Assembly: GCF_004854025.1 (NCBI RefSeq)
Contig: NZ_STGM01000002.1
Span: forward strand, 496,001 to 560,000
DNA: 64,000 nt
Reading direction: 5' to 3'
DNA from: Microbacterium hydrothermale
GTDB lineage: Bacteria > Actinomycetota > Actinomycetes > Actinomycetales > Microbacteriaceae
Positions 1 through 8,372 of the stretch are shown here, piece by piece. Below the pieces are notes generated by a model, which was not told the DNA's origin, ran no database searches, and saw nothing but the letters and a program-made list of their open reading frames with translations. A program made the position numbers and the translations under genes. Each line of letters starts with the position of its first letter. The stretch's first letter is position 1.

Positions 1-332
1 ACGCGCACGAGGCGATGCTCGAGAAGCGCATGCGCGAGGGGCTGCGCTCGATCCCCGGCATCCGCCTCCTCGGAGACACGGATGCCGCCGACCGCGTCGC
101 CCTCCAGGCCTTCGAGGTCGAGGGAGTCCACGCGCACGACGTGGGCCAGTTCCTCGACAGCCGCGGCGTCGCCGTGCGCGTCGGGCACCACTGCGCCCAG
201 CCGCTGCACCGGCGCTTCGGGATGACCGCGTCGGTCCGCGCGAGCGCGGCGATCCACACCACCGAAGCCGAGGTCGACACCTTCCTCGACGCGGTGTCGG
301 GCGTGCGCGGCTTCTTCGGGGTGAGCGCGTGA
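1..332 (+). CDS. sufS: Cysteine desulfurase SufS, C-terminal part (cut by window edge)
   Basis: Last ~110 residues of a PLP-dependent cysteine desulfurase, which takes sulfur from cysteine as a persulfide for Fe-S cluster assembly. The reading frame is open to the window edge (first full codon at base 3), so the N-terminus and PLP lysine are outside. The fragment carries the family loop RVGHHCAQPL; the Cys codon at 192-194 is the expected persulfide cysteine. It is followed directly by sufU, whose GTG start overlaps its stop (GTGA), which fits the SufS-SufU arrangement of Gram-positive bacteria where SufU accepts the sulfur. Confidence 0.93.
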   Translation, partial: AHEAMLEKRMREGLRSIPGIRLLGDTDAADRVALQAFEVEGVHAHDVGQFLDSRGVAVRVGHHCAQPLHRRFGMTASVRASAAIHTTEAEVDTFLDAVSGVRGFFGVSA

Positions 333-784
333 GCGGCCTCGAATCCCTGTACCAGGAGCTCATCCTCGACCACGCGAAGAACCGTCGCGGCTTCGGTCTC
401 GCCGATCCCGGCGCGCACAGCGCCACGGTGCACCAACGCAATCCGGTGTGCGGCGACGAGATCACGCTGCGGGTCGACGTCGAGGGCGACCGCGTGGCAT
501 CCGTCACCTGGGAGGGGGCGGGATGCTCGATCTCGCAGGCCTCGGCCTCGATGCTCGTCGCGCTCCTGCAGGAGGACGGCGGAGACGAGGGGATGCCGCG
601 CGCCGACGCCGAAGCCCTGATCGCGTCGTTCCGCGAGGCGCTGCGCTCGCGCGGCAAGATCCCCCTCGACGAGGAGACCTTCGCCGACGCAGCCGCCCTG
701 TCGGGGGTGTCGAAGTACACCGCGCGCGTGAAGTGCGCGATGCTCGCGTGGGTTGCGCTCGAAGAGGGGCTGCGGCAGGCCTGA
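329..784 (+). CDS. sufU: SufU, zinc-dependent sulfurtransferase of the SUF system
   Basis: 151-residue NifU/IscU-N family protein. Cys41, Asp43, Cys66 and Cys136 (in NPVCGDE, GAGCSIS and VKCAM) match the zinc ligands of Bacillus SufU, and the ~20-residue insertion between the second and third cysteines (about 80-125) is the SufU hallmark that separates it from IscU. It receives persulfide from SufS and passes it to the SufBCD scaffold. The start is GTG, overlapping the sufS stop by 4 bases, so the two are translationally coupled. It looks like the last gene of the suf operon because a long palindrome follows. Confidence 0.93.
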   Translation: MSGLESLYQELILDHAKNRRGFGLADPGAHSATVHQRNPVCGDEITLRVDVEGDRVASVTWEGAGCSISQASASMLVALLQEDGGDEGMPRADAEALIASFREALRSRGKIPLDEETFADAAALSGVSKYTARVKCAMLAWVALEEGLRQA

Positions 785-849
785 GGTCGCGGCATCCGGA
801 CGTCGCCCCACCCGCGCCCACGCCCGCGCCCGCCCGCGCCCACGCTTGC

Positions 850-906
850 TGAGTGTCCAAAACACCCGGACGCCTCAGAAGACCGTCCGGGTGTTCTGGA
901 CACTCA
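850..906. repeat. 23-bp inverted repeat with 11-nt loop (intergenic palindromic element)
   Basis: Arms 850-872 and 884-906 pair over 23 bp with one G-T mismatch; each arm begins TGAGTGTCC and contains ACACCCGGACG. It lies 66 bases after sufU. There is no T-run, so a plain intrinsic terminator is only one possibility; the length and symmetry also suit a dispersed palindromic repeat. No second copy was seen in the window. Confidence 0.7.
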
Positions 907-1005
907 CGAGGTGATTCCGTGGGCATCGCCGACGAGGCGGGCAGCGGATGGTGAAGCCGCCGGGGCGGCGATATCCTGCGACCACGACGGAGAGAGGCGG
1001 ATGCC

Positions 1006-1440
1006 ATGGCCACCGGATTCAGCGCGGAAGAGCGCGCGGCGATGAAGCAGCGAGCAGAGGAACTCCAGGCCATGAAGGGTTTGAAGGGCCTCGCGAAGCT
1101 GCAGAAGGAGAACGAGGCCTGCCTCGAGGCGATCGACAAGCTCGAGGGCGTCGACCGCGCGGTCGCCGAGCGCCTGCACGTCATCGTCCTCGAGGAGGCG
1201 GGGCACCTGAACCCCAAGACGTTCTACGGCTTCCCCGCCTACGCCAAGGACGGCAAGGTCGTGGTGTTCTACCAGCCGGCGTCGAAGTTCAAGACGCGGT
1301 ACGGAACGGTGAGCTTCGACGATTCCGCGCAGCTCGACGACGGGCCGATGTGGCCGGTCTCGTTCGCCGTGGTCGAGGTGACGGCGGAGGTCGAGGAGCG
1401 CATCCGCGACGCGGTCCGTCGGGCGGCCCCGGCGGCCTGA
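1006..1440 (+). CDS. DUF1801-like (YdhG/YdeI-type) protein
   Basis: 144 residues with the core KTFYGFPAYAKDGKVVVFYQ followed by a conserved GPMWP, as in DUF1801 proteins, which adopt a small alpha/beta fold of unknown function. The N-terminal third is a charged helix (about 7-50). A GAGAGAGGCGG ribosome site precedes the ATG and a TATCCT box lies at 971-976, so it has its own promoter. No operon partner. The family match is by sequence impression; the biochemical role is unknown. Confidence 0.75.
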   Translation: MATGFSAEERAAMKQRAEELQAMKGLKGLAKLQKENEACLEAIDKLEGVDRAVAERLHVIVLEEAGHLNPKTFYGFPAYAKDGKVVVFYQPASKFKTRYGTVSFDDSAQLDDGPMWPVSFAVVEVTAEVEERIRDAVRRAAPAA

Positions 1441-1684
1441 CCGCCTGGTGCGTCGGAAGCGGTAGTCCGACCGCGCTCTCACCCCGGCGACGTCCGCACC
1501 CACCCGGATGATGCAGCAGGTAGCTTCTCGCACCATCCCTTGACGCGTCCGACCCCGGCGTCTTGGCTGGGTTTATCCCTCGCGTCGCTCACGGCCGAAT
1601 CCGGTCGCGCGTCGCGCCGGGGCCGACCGCGGCCGGCCCCGGGGGCACGATCAGGTCGGGACGACCCGGCCGGAGAGGACGAAG

Positions 1685-2902
1685 ATGTCCGGCAACAAGG
1701 CAGTGGCGTACAAAGAACCCGGTGTCGTCGAGGTCATCGACACCCCGTATCCGGAGTTCGAGCTCAAGGACGGTCCCGGCGTCAATCCGGCGAACGTCGG
1801 CCGAAAGGTCCCCCACGGTGCGATCCTGCGCACCGTCTCCACCAACATCTGCGGCTCCGACCAGCACATGGTGCGCGGGCGCACGACCGCTCCGGCCGGC
1901 CTGGTGCTCGGGCACGAGATCACCGGCGAGGTGATCGAGGTCGGACCCGATGTCGAGTTCGTCAAGGTCGGCGACATCGTCTCGGTGCCGTTCAACATCG
2001 CGTGCGGGCGGTGTCGAAACTGCAAGGAGGGCAAGACCGGCATCTGCCTCAACGTGAACCCCGATCGCCCCGGCAGCGCCTACGGCTACGTCGACATGGG
2101 CGGCTGGGTGGGCGGCCAGGCCGAGTACGTGCTCGTTCCCTACGCCGACTGGAACCTGCTCGTCTTCCCCGACCGCGAGCAGGCGCTCGAGAAGATCCTC
2201 GACCTGACGATGCTGTCCGACATCTTCCCCACCGGCTTCCACGGCGCGTACACCGCGGGCGTCCGTCCGGGATCCACGGTGTACATCGCCGGCGCGGGTC
2301 CGGTCGGCATCGCCGCGGCCGTGGGTGCGCAGCTTCTGGGGGCGGCGGCCGTGCTCGTCGGCGACCTCAACGCCGACCGTCTCGAGCAGGTGCGGTCGAT
2401 GGGCTTCGAGAGCGTCGACGTGTCGAAGGGCGACCCGCGCGATCAGATCGAGCAGATCCTCGGGACTCCCGAAGTGGATGCCGCGGTCGACGCGGTCGGC
2501 TTCGAGGCCCGCGGTCACGGCTCCGACTCGTCGCACGAAGCGCCGGCGACCGTGCTCAACTCGCTGTTCGATATCACCGCGGCGGGTGGAGCCCTCGGCA
2601 TCCCGGGTCTGTACGTGACCGGCGACCCGGGCGGGGTCGACGAGGCGGCCAAGGTCGGTTCGCTTTCGTTGCGCCTCGGGCTCGGCTGGGCGAAGTCGCT
2701 GTCGTTCACGACGGGCCAGTGCCCGGTGATGAAGTACAACCGGCAGCTGATGATGGCGATCCTGCACGACAAGGTGCAGATCGCGAAGGCCGTCAACGCC
2801 ACGCCCATCAGCCTTGACGACGCTCCGCAGGGCTACGCCGACTTCGACAAGGGCGCTCCGCGCAAGTACGTGCTGAACCCGAACGGGTACATCAAGGGCT
2901 GA
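1685..2902 (+). CDS. fdhA: Glutathione-independent formaldehyde dehydrogenase
   Basis: 405-residue zinc-dependent medium-chain dehydrogenase close to Pseudomonas putida FDH, which oxidises formaldehyde (or dismutates aldehydes) with tightly held NAD. Visible ligands: catalytic zinc Cys56 (NICGSD) and His77 (GHE); structural zinc Cys107, Cys110, Cys113, Cys121. The Rossmann nucleotide site is AGAGPVGIAAA near residue 200. The long C-terminal insertion and ending RKYVLNPNGYIKG are typical of this subgroup. GGAGAGGACGAAG precedes the ATG. It is monocistronic and likely removes formaldehyde from demethylation or C1 compounds. Confidence 0.93.
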   Translation: MSGNKAVAYKEPGVVEVIDTPYPEFELKDGPGVNPANVGRKVPHGAILRTVSTNICGSDQHMVRGRTTAPAGLVLGHEITGEVIEVGPDVEFVKVGDIVSVPFNIACGRCRNCKEGKTGICLNVNPDRPGSAYGYVDMGGWVGGQAEYVLVPYADWNLLVFPDREQALEKILDLTMLSDIFPTGFHGAYTAGVRPGSTVYIAGAGPVGIAAAVGAQLLGAAAVLVGDLNADRLEQVRSMGFESVDVSKGDPRDQIEQILGTPEVDAAVDAVGFEARGHGSDSSHEAPATVLNSLFDITAAGGALGIPGLYVTGDPGGVDEAAKVGSLSLRLGLGWAKSLSFTTGQCPVMKYNRQLMMAILHDKVQIAKAVNATPISLDDAPQGYADFDKGAPRKYVLNPNGYIKG

Positions 2903-2964
2903 TCGGAGCAGGCCGTCCCCCGCTGACGCGCCGCGGCGGGGACGGAGCGGCGTCCTCCGCCCGA

Positions 2965-3033
2965 CACGACTCCTGCAGATCCGCGACGCCCGGCCCTTTG
3001 CGCCGGGAATCCGACCGATCTGCAGGAGTCGTG
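2965..3033. repeat. Palindromic repeat element, copy 1 (17-bp arms)
   Basis: Perfect 17-bp arms CACGACTCCTGCAGATC (2965-2981) and its complement (3017-3033), enclosing a smaller CCCGG/CCGGG hairpin. The same plan recurs at 3103-3172, including the shared CCGGGAATCCG segment, so this is one member of a repeat family and not only a terminator for fdhA. Confidence 0.8.
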
Positions 3034-3102
3034 CGCGGGTGGGGCGTGGTTCCCGGCCCGGCATCCCGATCCCGCCAATCCCCCTCGGATTCAGCCGGCC
3101 GG

Positions 3103-3172
3103 CACAACTCCTGCAGATCCCGCTCGCCCCGCCCCCGGCAGCCGGGAATCCGTCCGATCTGCAGGAGTTGTG
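3103..3172. repeat. Palindromic repeat element, copy 2 (17-bp arms)
   Basis: Perfect 17-bp arms 3103-3119 and 3156-3172, identical to copy 1 except a compensated base-pair change (CACGAC to CACAAC, GTCGTG to GTTGTG). A further GGCC/GGCC pairing extends the stem outward. Paired changes in both arms show that pairing is conserved. It ends 8 bases before the stop of the convergent SRPBCC gene. Confidence 0.8.
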
Positions 3173-3179
3173 CGGCCGG

Positions 3180-4157
3180 TCAGCCGAGGACGACCCGCTC
3201 CATGCGGCGGAAGCTCTCCTCCATCCCGTCGACCATGCCCGTGGCGAGCACGGCGTCGCGGGTGGCGGCATCCGGATACTCGATCAGCAGGGTGACCAGC
3301 GTCGCGCCGTCCTCCTCGTAGAGCGAGAGGTCGTTGGTCGTGGTCGGCAGGTCGGTGCCGGTCATGTGCTCGGTCTGCACCATGCGCCGCGGCTCGTCGA
3401 GCAGCAGGATCTCTCCGTCGAAGCCGAACGACTCCCCCTCGGTTCCCGGCTCGGGCTCCCAGGCGATGCGGTAGCGGCCACCTTCGCGGCAGTCGATCTC
3501 GCTCACCGACATGCGCCAGCCGTCGGGTCCGAGCATCCATCGCCGCATGAGCTCGGGATCGAGGTGCGCGCGCCAGACGAGCTCGCGCGGCCCGTCGATC
3601 AGCCGCGTGATGCGCACGTGCTGGTCGCTGAGGATCTCGAGCCGCGTCCCCCGGCCCTGGGCGAAGGCGCGCAGGCCCTGCAGCACCGCGTCGAGCTGGT
3701 TCATCGCGAGGGTCGATCCCTCGACCGCGCCCATCGCCACGAGCTGTTCGAGGGCCTCGAGCGAGTCGAAGAACGTGATGTTCGTCATCCGGGTGCCTTC
3801 GCCGGTGGCGTCGAACGCGAAGGTCATGCGCATCGACGGCATGCCGGGAATGGCCTCCCCGTGTTCGTCGACGAAGGAGTCGACCACCTCGAAGCCGCGC
3901 GGAGCGTCGATGGCGACGAACCTCCAGCTCCCCCGGGCGACCTCGCCGCCCGCGCTGCGCATCTCGTACCGGGCGCGCCCACCCACCTCCCACTCGAACG
4001 AGGTGAATGTCGCCGGCCACCCCGGGGGCCCCCAGAACCGCTCGAGCTGCCGCGGATCGGCGAACGCCGCCCACACCCGCTCGGGCCCGACGGCGAAGTC
4101 GGCGACCAGCGTCATGGTGAGCGCCTCGGTGTCGCTCTCGACGGATGTGACGGGCAT
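3180..4157 (-). CDS. Tandem SRPBCC (AHSA1-like) domain protein
   Basis: 325 residues made of two SRPBCC/AHSA1 helix-grip domains (about 12-160 and 175-322). Each has the motif F/WRAHLDPELMRRWM or AFADPRQLERFWGPPGW and a Gly-rich beta region. Family members bind hydrophobic ligands; those next to ArsR regulators are common but their ligand is unknown. GAAGGAG precedes the ATG, and the gene starts 18 bases after the ArsR stop, so the two form an operon with the regulator first. Confidence 0.85.
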   Translation of the reverse strand: MPVTSVESDTEALTMTLVADFAVGPERVWAAFADPRQLERFWGPPGWPATFTSFEWEVGGRARYEMRSAGGEVARGSWRFVAIDAPRGFEVVDSFVDEHGEAIPGMPSMRMTFAFDATGEGTRMTNITFFDSLEALEQLVAMGAVEGSTLAMNQLDAVLQGLRAFAQGRGTRLEILSDQHVRITRLIDGPRELVWRAHLDPELMRRWMLGPDGWRMSVSEIDCREGGRYRIAWEPEPGTEGESFGFDGEILLLDEPRRMVQTEHMTGTDLPTTTNDLSLYEEDGATLVTLLIEYPDAATRDAVLATGMVDGMEESFRRMERVVLG

Positions 4158-4175
4158 GACGGACTCCTTCGTAGG

Positions 4176-4571
4176 TCAGTTCTCAGGGGTGGATGCCGTG
4201 CGCGCGGTCGTCTCGCGATCCGGAACGGATGCCGCGGCATCCGCCTCCCCGGACAGGAGCGCGTCGAGTCGGTCGATGCGGCCGCGCCACAGGTCTTCGT
4301 ACGAGCGGAGCAGTTGCTGCGCCCGGGCGAGGGCGGCGGGGTCGGCACGCACGAGCCTGACCCTCCCCTCCGCGCGCTTGGAGATCAACCGCGCCTCGGC
4401 GAGCACGGCGATGTGCTTCGACACCGCCGCGAACGACATCGCGTAGGCCGCCGCGAGCTGGGTCACCGACTGCTCGGCGACCAGCGTGCGCCGCACGATG
4501 TCGCGCCGCGTGGCATCGGCGAGGGCGTGAAACACCCGGTCGATGTCGGCGTCGCTCTGTTGTTCAACCAT
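4176..4571 (-). CDS. ArsR-family winged-helix regulator (SRPBCC-associated)
   Basis: 131-residue helix-turn-helix repressor with the ArsR core ALADATRRDIVRRTL at 16-30 and recognition region AMSFAAVSKHIAVLAEARLI at 43-62. It has no cysteine, so it is not a thiol metal sensor. It precedes the tandem SRPBCC gene, an arrangement in which the regulator usually controls its partner. A 14-bp palindrome overlaps its own ATG, implying autoregulation. The ligand is unknown. Confidence 0.88.
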   Translation of the reverse strand: MVEQQSDADIDRVFHALADATRRDIVRRTLVAEQSVTQLAAAYAMSFAAVSKHIAVLAEARLISKRAEGRVRLVRADPAALARAQQLLRSYEDLWRGRIDRLDALLSGEADAAASVPDRETTARTASTPEN

Positions 4572-4579
4572 TTGGTTGC
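4566..4579. promoter_or_regulatory. Palindromic operator over the ArsR start codon
   Basis: CAACCA-TT-TGGTTG, a perfect 6-2-6 inverted repeat whose left arm contains the start codon (4569-4571, minus strand). Its position fits autorepression by the encoded ArsR protein. Binding is inferred. Confidence 0.6.
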
Positions 4580-4702
4580 ACGTTAGCGGTGATCAATCCG
4601 GGGGGCAAGAGGTAGGCGACCGTGCACCACGGCTCCGCCTTCAGGGGTCGCCCGAGCGAATTCGCTAACCGAAGGAGAATCCTGCCGCAAGACCGCCCCC
4701 GG

Positions 4703-4722
4703 ATACCCCCATGGGGTATACG
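4703..4722. promoter_or_regulatory. CsoR/CstR-type operator over the copB -10 box
   Basis: ATACCCC-CAT-GGGGTAT at 4703-4719, an inverted repeat of the CsoR/CstR class (TACCC...GGGTA). Its right arm overlaps a -10-like TATACG (4717-4722), so an occupied site would block transcription of the copper ATPase starting at 4752. A closely related palindrome lies at 10045-10062. Confidence 0.7.
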
Positions 4723-4751
4723 CTCACCGGGTCGGCACGAGAGGAGGACCC

Positions 4752-6860
4752 ATGGAAGACCAGGGTCTGAGGGGGCAGCACGACTCGATGCACTCTGCAC
4801 CCGGAGACCACGCGGAGCACGCGAATCACCAGGACCATGCCGCCCACACCGGACACAGTGACCACAGCGGACACGCCGGACACGCCGGACACGGCGATCA
4901 CGTCGCCGCTTTCCGACGACTGTTCTGGATCATGCTCGTGCTGGCTGTGCCGGTCGTCGCGTTCTCGCCGATGTTCGCGATGCTGCTGGGCTATCCGCTG
5001 CCGGATGCCGCGTGGCTCGGGTGGATCTCGCCGGTTCTGGGCACCGTGATGTACGTCTGGGGCGGATCGCCGTTCCTGACCGGCGCCGTGTCGGAGGTGC
5101 GCTCCCGCGCGCCGGGCATGATGCTGCTCATCGCGCTGGCCATCACCGTGGCCTTCCTCGCATCGTGGGGGGCGAGTCTCGGCATCCTGGATCATGAACT
5201 CGACTTCTGGTGGGAGCTCGCGCTGCTCATCGTGATCATGCTGCTCGGGCACTGGATCGAGATGCGATCGCTCGCTCAGACCACCTCGGCGCTCGACTCG
5301 CTCGCCGCGCTCCTTCCCGACGAGGCCGAGCGCGTCGAGGGCGATTCCACGGTCACCGTGCCGCCGTCGGAGTTGCGCGTCGACGACGTCGTCGTGGTGC
5401 GGCCGGGGGCGCGGGTGCCCGCCGACGGACAAATCGTCCAGGGCGCGGCGAGCATGGACGAGTCGATGATCACGGGCGAATCGCGCCCGGTCCGTCGTGT
5501 CGAGGGCGATGCCGTCGTTGCGGGCACGGTGGCCACCGACTCGGGCGTGCGAGTCCGCATCACGGCGGTCGGTGACGACACCGCCCTCGCCGGCATCCAG
5601 AAGCTCGTGTCGGATGCGCAGAACTCGTCGTCGCGCGCGCAGCGCATCGCCGATCGTGCGGCCGCGTGGCTGTTCTGGTTCGCGCTCGGCTCCGCCGTCA
5701 TCACGGCGGTGGCCTGGACGCTCATCGGCCTGCCCGACGAAGCGGTGGTGCGCACGATCACCGTGCTCGTCATCGCGTGCCCTCACGCGCTCGGCCTCGC
5801 CATCCCGCTCGTGGTCTCGATCGCGACGGAGCGGGCCGCGCGCGCCGGTGTGCTCGTGAAGGACCGTCTTGCCCTCGAGAGCATGCGGTCCGTCGACACC
5901 GTGCTGTTCGACAAGACCGGAACGCTCACCGCAGGCGCCCCCGCGGTGACGGCCGTCGCCCCCACCGCCGACAGCGACGCGGACCGCGTGCTCGCGTGGG
6001 CCGCCGCGGCGGAATCCGATTCCGAGCACCCGCTGGCTCGGGCGATCGTCGCCGCCGCGGAGGCCAAGGCGCTCACGGTGCCGCGCGCCGACGATTTCTC
6101 GTCGGCTCCCGCCGTCGGCGTGCGCGCCCGGGTCGAGGGCAGAGTCGTCGAAGTCGGCGGGCCGCACCTGCTCGAGGAGAAGGGGCTCGACGAGATCGAC
6201 GCGGCGCACGCGTGGCGCGATGAGGGGGCGATCATCCTGCACGTCGTGGTCGACGGTGCGGTCGCCGGAGCCCTGCGGCTCGCCGACGAGGTGCGCCCCG
6301 AGTCGATCCGCGCCGTGCGGTCGCTGCGCGAGCGGGGCGTGAAGGTCGTGATGATCACGGGCGACGCCGAGGCCGTCGCCGCGTCCGTGGCCGAGGCCGT
6401 CGGGATCGACCGGTACTTCGCGGGCGTGCGCCCCGAGGACAAGTCGTCGAAGGTCGAGCAGCTGCAGAGCGAGGGCAGGACGGTGGCGATGGTCGGCGAC
6501 GGCGTCAACGACGCCCCGGCTCTCGCGCAGGCCGACGTGGGCATCGCGATCGGGGCGGGGACCGACGTGGCGATCGCCTCCGCCGGGGTGATCCTGGCGC
6601 ACGACGACCCCCGAGCCGTCCTGTCCGCGATCGACCTGTCACGTGCCGCCTACCGCAAGATGACGCAGAACCTGTGGTGGGCCGCGGGCTACAACCTGCT
6701 CTCGGTGCCGCTGGCGGCGGGCGTGCTCGCCCCCATCGGGTTCGTGCTGCCGATGTCGATCGGGGCGATCCTGATGTCGCTGTCGACCATCGTCGTCGCC
6801 GTCAACGCTCAGCTGCTCCGGCGCCTCGACCTGCGGCCGGCGGACGACCCCGAGCGCTGA
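4752..6860 (+). CDS. copB: Copper-exporting P1B-type ATPase, CopB-like (CPH motif)
   Basis: 702-residue P-type ATPase. The N-terminus (about 10-50) is a His-rich tail with repeated GH and HAGHAGHGDH units in place of a CxxC domain. The transmembrane metal site is Cys343-Pro-His345, the P1B-3 (CopB) signature linked to Cu(II)/Ag export. Asp387 of DKTGTLT is the phosphorylation site; TGES and GDGVNDAPAL mark the actuator and hinge. Eight membrane helices can be traced. GAGAGGAGGACCC precedes the ATG. It heads a run copB-DUF6153-DUF305 under a CsoR-type operator, so it is probably copper-induced. Confidence 0.92.
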   Translation: MEDQGLRGQHDSMHSAPGDHAEHANHQDHAAHTGHSDHSGHAGHAGHGDHVAAFRRLFWIMLVLAVPVVAFSPMFAMLLGYPLPDAAWLGWISPVLGTVMYVWGGSPFLTGAVSEVRSRAPGMMLLIALAITVAFLASWGASLGILDHELDFWWELALLIVIMLLGHWIEMRSLAQTTSALDSLAALLPDEAERVEGDSTVTVPPSELRVDDVVVVRPGARVPADGQIVQGAASMDESMITGESRPVRRVEGDAVVAGTVATDSGVRVRITAVGDDTALAGIQKLVSDAQNSSSRAQRIADRAAAWLFWFALGSAVITAVAWTLIGLPDEAVVRTITVLVIACPHALGLAIPLVVSIATERAARAGVLVKDRLALESMRSVDTVLFDKTGTLTAGAPAVTAVAPTADSDADRVLAWAAAAESDSEHPLARAIVAAAEAKALTVPRADDFSSAPAVGVRARVEGRVVEVGGPHLLEEKGLDEIDAAHAWRDEGAIILHVVVDGAVAGALRLADEVRPESIRAVRSLRERGVKVVMITGDAEAVAASVAEAVGIDRYFAGVRPEDKSSKVEQLQSEGRTVAMVGDGVNDAPALAQADVGIAIGAGTDVAIASAGVILAHDDPRAVLSAIDLSRAAYRKMTQNLWWAAGYNLLSVPLAAGVLAPIGFVLPMSIGAILMSLSTIVVAVNAQLLRRLDLRPADDPER

Positions 6861-6894
6861 GCCACCGCCTAGCTTGGAAGAGAGGAGGACGACG

Positions 6895-7356
6895 ATGCTC
6901 GCAGGGACATCGGTGCTGCGCGACGCCCAGGCGCGGCAACCGGCGCTCGTCGCGGTCCTGGCGATGGTCGCGGCCGCGCTCATCGTCGGCCTGCTCGGGA
7001 TGCACGTCCTCAACGACCGGGCCACGATGACCGGTCATCACGGCACCGCCGCGATCGGCGCCCCGGCGGCGTCGGATCAGGTCCACCCGGTCGACACGAA
7101 CCTGGCAACGATGAGCGCACAGGCGACGGGCGCCGCGGATCCGGTCTGCGAGGACTGCGGCGGCGACCACGCCATGTCCGAGATGGGCTGCATCCTCGCG
7201 CTCGTGGTGGCGGCCCTCCTCGTCTTCGCGGCGGCGTCGGCGCTCCGCCGGCTCGCCCTGCGCGATCTCCTGACTCTCGAGGGCACACGACGCAGCGCGC
7301 GTCAGGCCCCCGGCCGAGCCCCCTCGCGGATCTCCCTCTGCGTCTGTCGGACGTGA
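6895..7356 (+). CDS. DUF6153-like membrane protein next to copB
   Basis: 153 residues with two hydrophobic helices (about 20-42 and 102-125). Between them lies an exposed loop rich in His, Met and Cys (MTGHHG, CEDCGGDHAMSEMGC) that could bind a thiophilic metal. This plan matches actinobacterial DUF6153 proteins, which sit by copper genes. The ATG at 6895 is chosen because AGGAGG lies 6 bases upstream; an upstream TTG frame lacks such a site. It lies 34 bases after copB, so it is co-transcribed. Confidence 0.75.
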   Translation: MLAGTSVLRDAQARQPALVAVLAMVAAALIVGLLGMHVLNDRATMTGHHGTAAIGAPAASDQVHPVDTNLATMSAQATGAADPVCEDCGGDHAMSEMGCILALVVAALLVFAAASALRRLALRDLLTLEGTRRSARQAPGRAPSRISLCVCRT

Positions 7357-7427
7357 GCTGCGCGCGACAGCGCGCGACCCCTCACCCCAACAGCGCCCGC
7401 ACCCGGGCGGACGACAAGGAGAAATCA

Positions 7428-8027
7428 ATGAAGACCCGATTCGCGGCTGCGGCCGCTCTTCCCCTGGCCGCCATGATCGCCCTCGCGGGATGCTCCGGCA
7501 CGAGCGGATCCGGATCGATGCCCGGCATGGATCACGGCTCCGGCCCGATGGCGACGGCCACCACGGCCGCCGACGCATCGGAGACCGACATCATGTTCGT
7601 CACGATGATGATCCCGCACCACGAGCAGGCCATCGAGATGTCGGACACCCTGCTCGGCAAGACGGGTGTCGACGACCGCGTCACCGCCCTCGCCGAGCAG
7701 ATCAAGGCCGCCCAAGGCCCCGAGATCGAGACGATGGAGGGATGGCTCTCGGACTGGGGCGTGTCGATGAGCGGGGGCATGAGCGGCATGGATCACGGCG
7801 GAATGATGTCGGAGTCCGACATGCAGGAGCTCGCGGATGCCGAGGGCGGCGACGCGGCCCGTCTGTACCTCGAGCAGATGATCGAGCACCACGAGGGTGC
7901 CGTCGACATGGCCCAGGACGAGATCGACGACGGACAGAACAGCGAGGTCGTCGACCTGGCCCGCTCGATCATCGACAGCCAGACGGCCGAGATCGCCACG
8001 ATGAAAGACCTGCTCGCCTCCGTATGA
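7428..8027 (+). CDS. DUF305 lipoprotein (copper-associated)
   Basis: 199-residue exported lipoprotein: signal peptide with lipobox LAGC (Cys about 22), then a linker with PGMDHGSGPM, then two DUF305 half-repeats carrying IPHHEQAIEM and EHHEGAVDMAQ. The paired HH motifs and Met-rich linker (MSGGMSGMDHGGMM) are likely copper ligands. AAGGAG stands 7 bases before the ATG. It is last in the copB run and ends just before a strong hairpin. Confidence 0.88.
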   Translation: MKTRFAAAAALPLAAMIALAGCSGTSGSGSMPGMDHGSGPMATATTAADASETDIMFVTMMIPHHEQAIEMSDTLLGKTGVDDRVTALAEQIKAAQGPEIETMEGWLSDWGVSMSGGMSGMDHGGMMSESDMQELADAEGGDAARLYLEQMIEHHEGAVDMAQDEIDDGQNSEVVDLARSIIDSQTAEIATMKDLLASV

Positions 8028-8033
8028 GCAGCG

Positions 8034-8067
8034 GCGGGACCGGAGCATCGCGGCGCTCCGGTCCCGC
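8034..8067. terminator. Bidirectional terminator-like hairpin between convergent operons
   Basis: Perfect 13-bp stem (8034-8046 with 8055-8067) and an 8-base loop. It sits between the DUF305 stop and the stop of the convergent regulator gene. There is no clear T-run, which is common in high-GC actinobacteria. Confidence 0.75.
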
Positions 8068-8075
8068 TCCCCCGC

Positions 8076-8372
8076 TCAGGCGAGCGTGAGGAACAGCTTC
8101 TCGAGCTCCTCGACCGTGAGCCGGCAGGGGGCTTCGTCTTCGGCATCCGGACCATCCGGGTCCACGATGCACTGCTTCATCGCGGTCGAGATGATCGCGA
8201 AGCCCGCGCGGTCGATCGCGCTGCTCACCGCGGCGAGCTGCGTGACGACGTCTCGGCAGTCGCCGCCGCCCTCGACGGCGGCGATCACGGCGGCGAGCTG
8301 ACCCTGCGCGCGGCGGAGCCGGTTCGCGACCTTCTTCACGGCCTGGGGGTCGTGCAGGCTGCGGTCACTCAT
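8076..8372 (-). CDS. CsoR/CstR-family regulator, CstR-like
   Basis: 98-residue DUF156 all-helical repressor. It keeps Cys39 (GGGDCRDVV) and Cys68 (MKQCI), but the CsoR copper ligand His, four residues before the second Cys, is Ala64. Two cysteines without that His is the pattern of CstR, which senses persulfides and polysulfides by crosslinking. Its upstream partner is a CoA-disulfide reductase/rhodanese, a persulfide-handling enzyme, and the two overlap by ATGA. It probably represses its own operon through the palindrome at 10045-10062. Copper sensing is less likely but not excluded. Confidence 0.85.
   Translation of the reverse strand: MSDRSLHDPQAVKKVANRLRRAQGQLAAVIAAVEGGGDCRDVVTQLAAVSSAIDRAGFAIISTAMKQCIVDPDGPDAEDEAPCRLTVEELEKLFLTLA

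Noticed and set aside
8076..8372. Calling the regulator a copper sensor CsoR
   Set aside because: The copper His is Ala64 and the operon partner is a rhodanese flavoprotein; CstR-like fits better, though copper response is not excluded.
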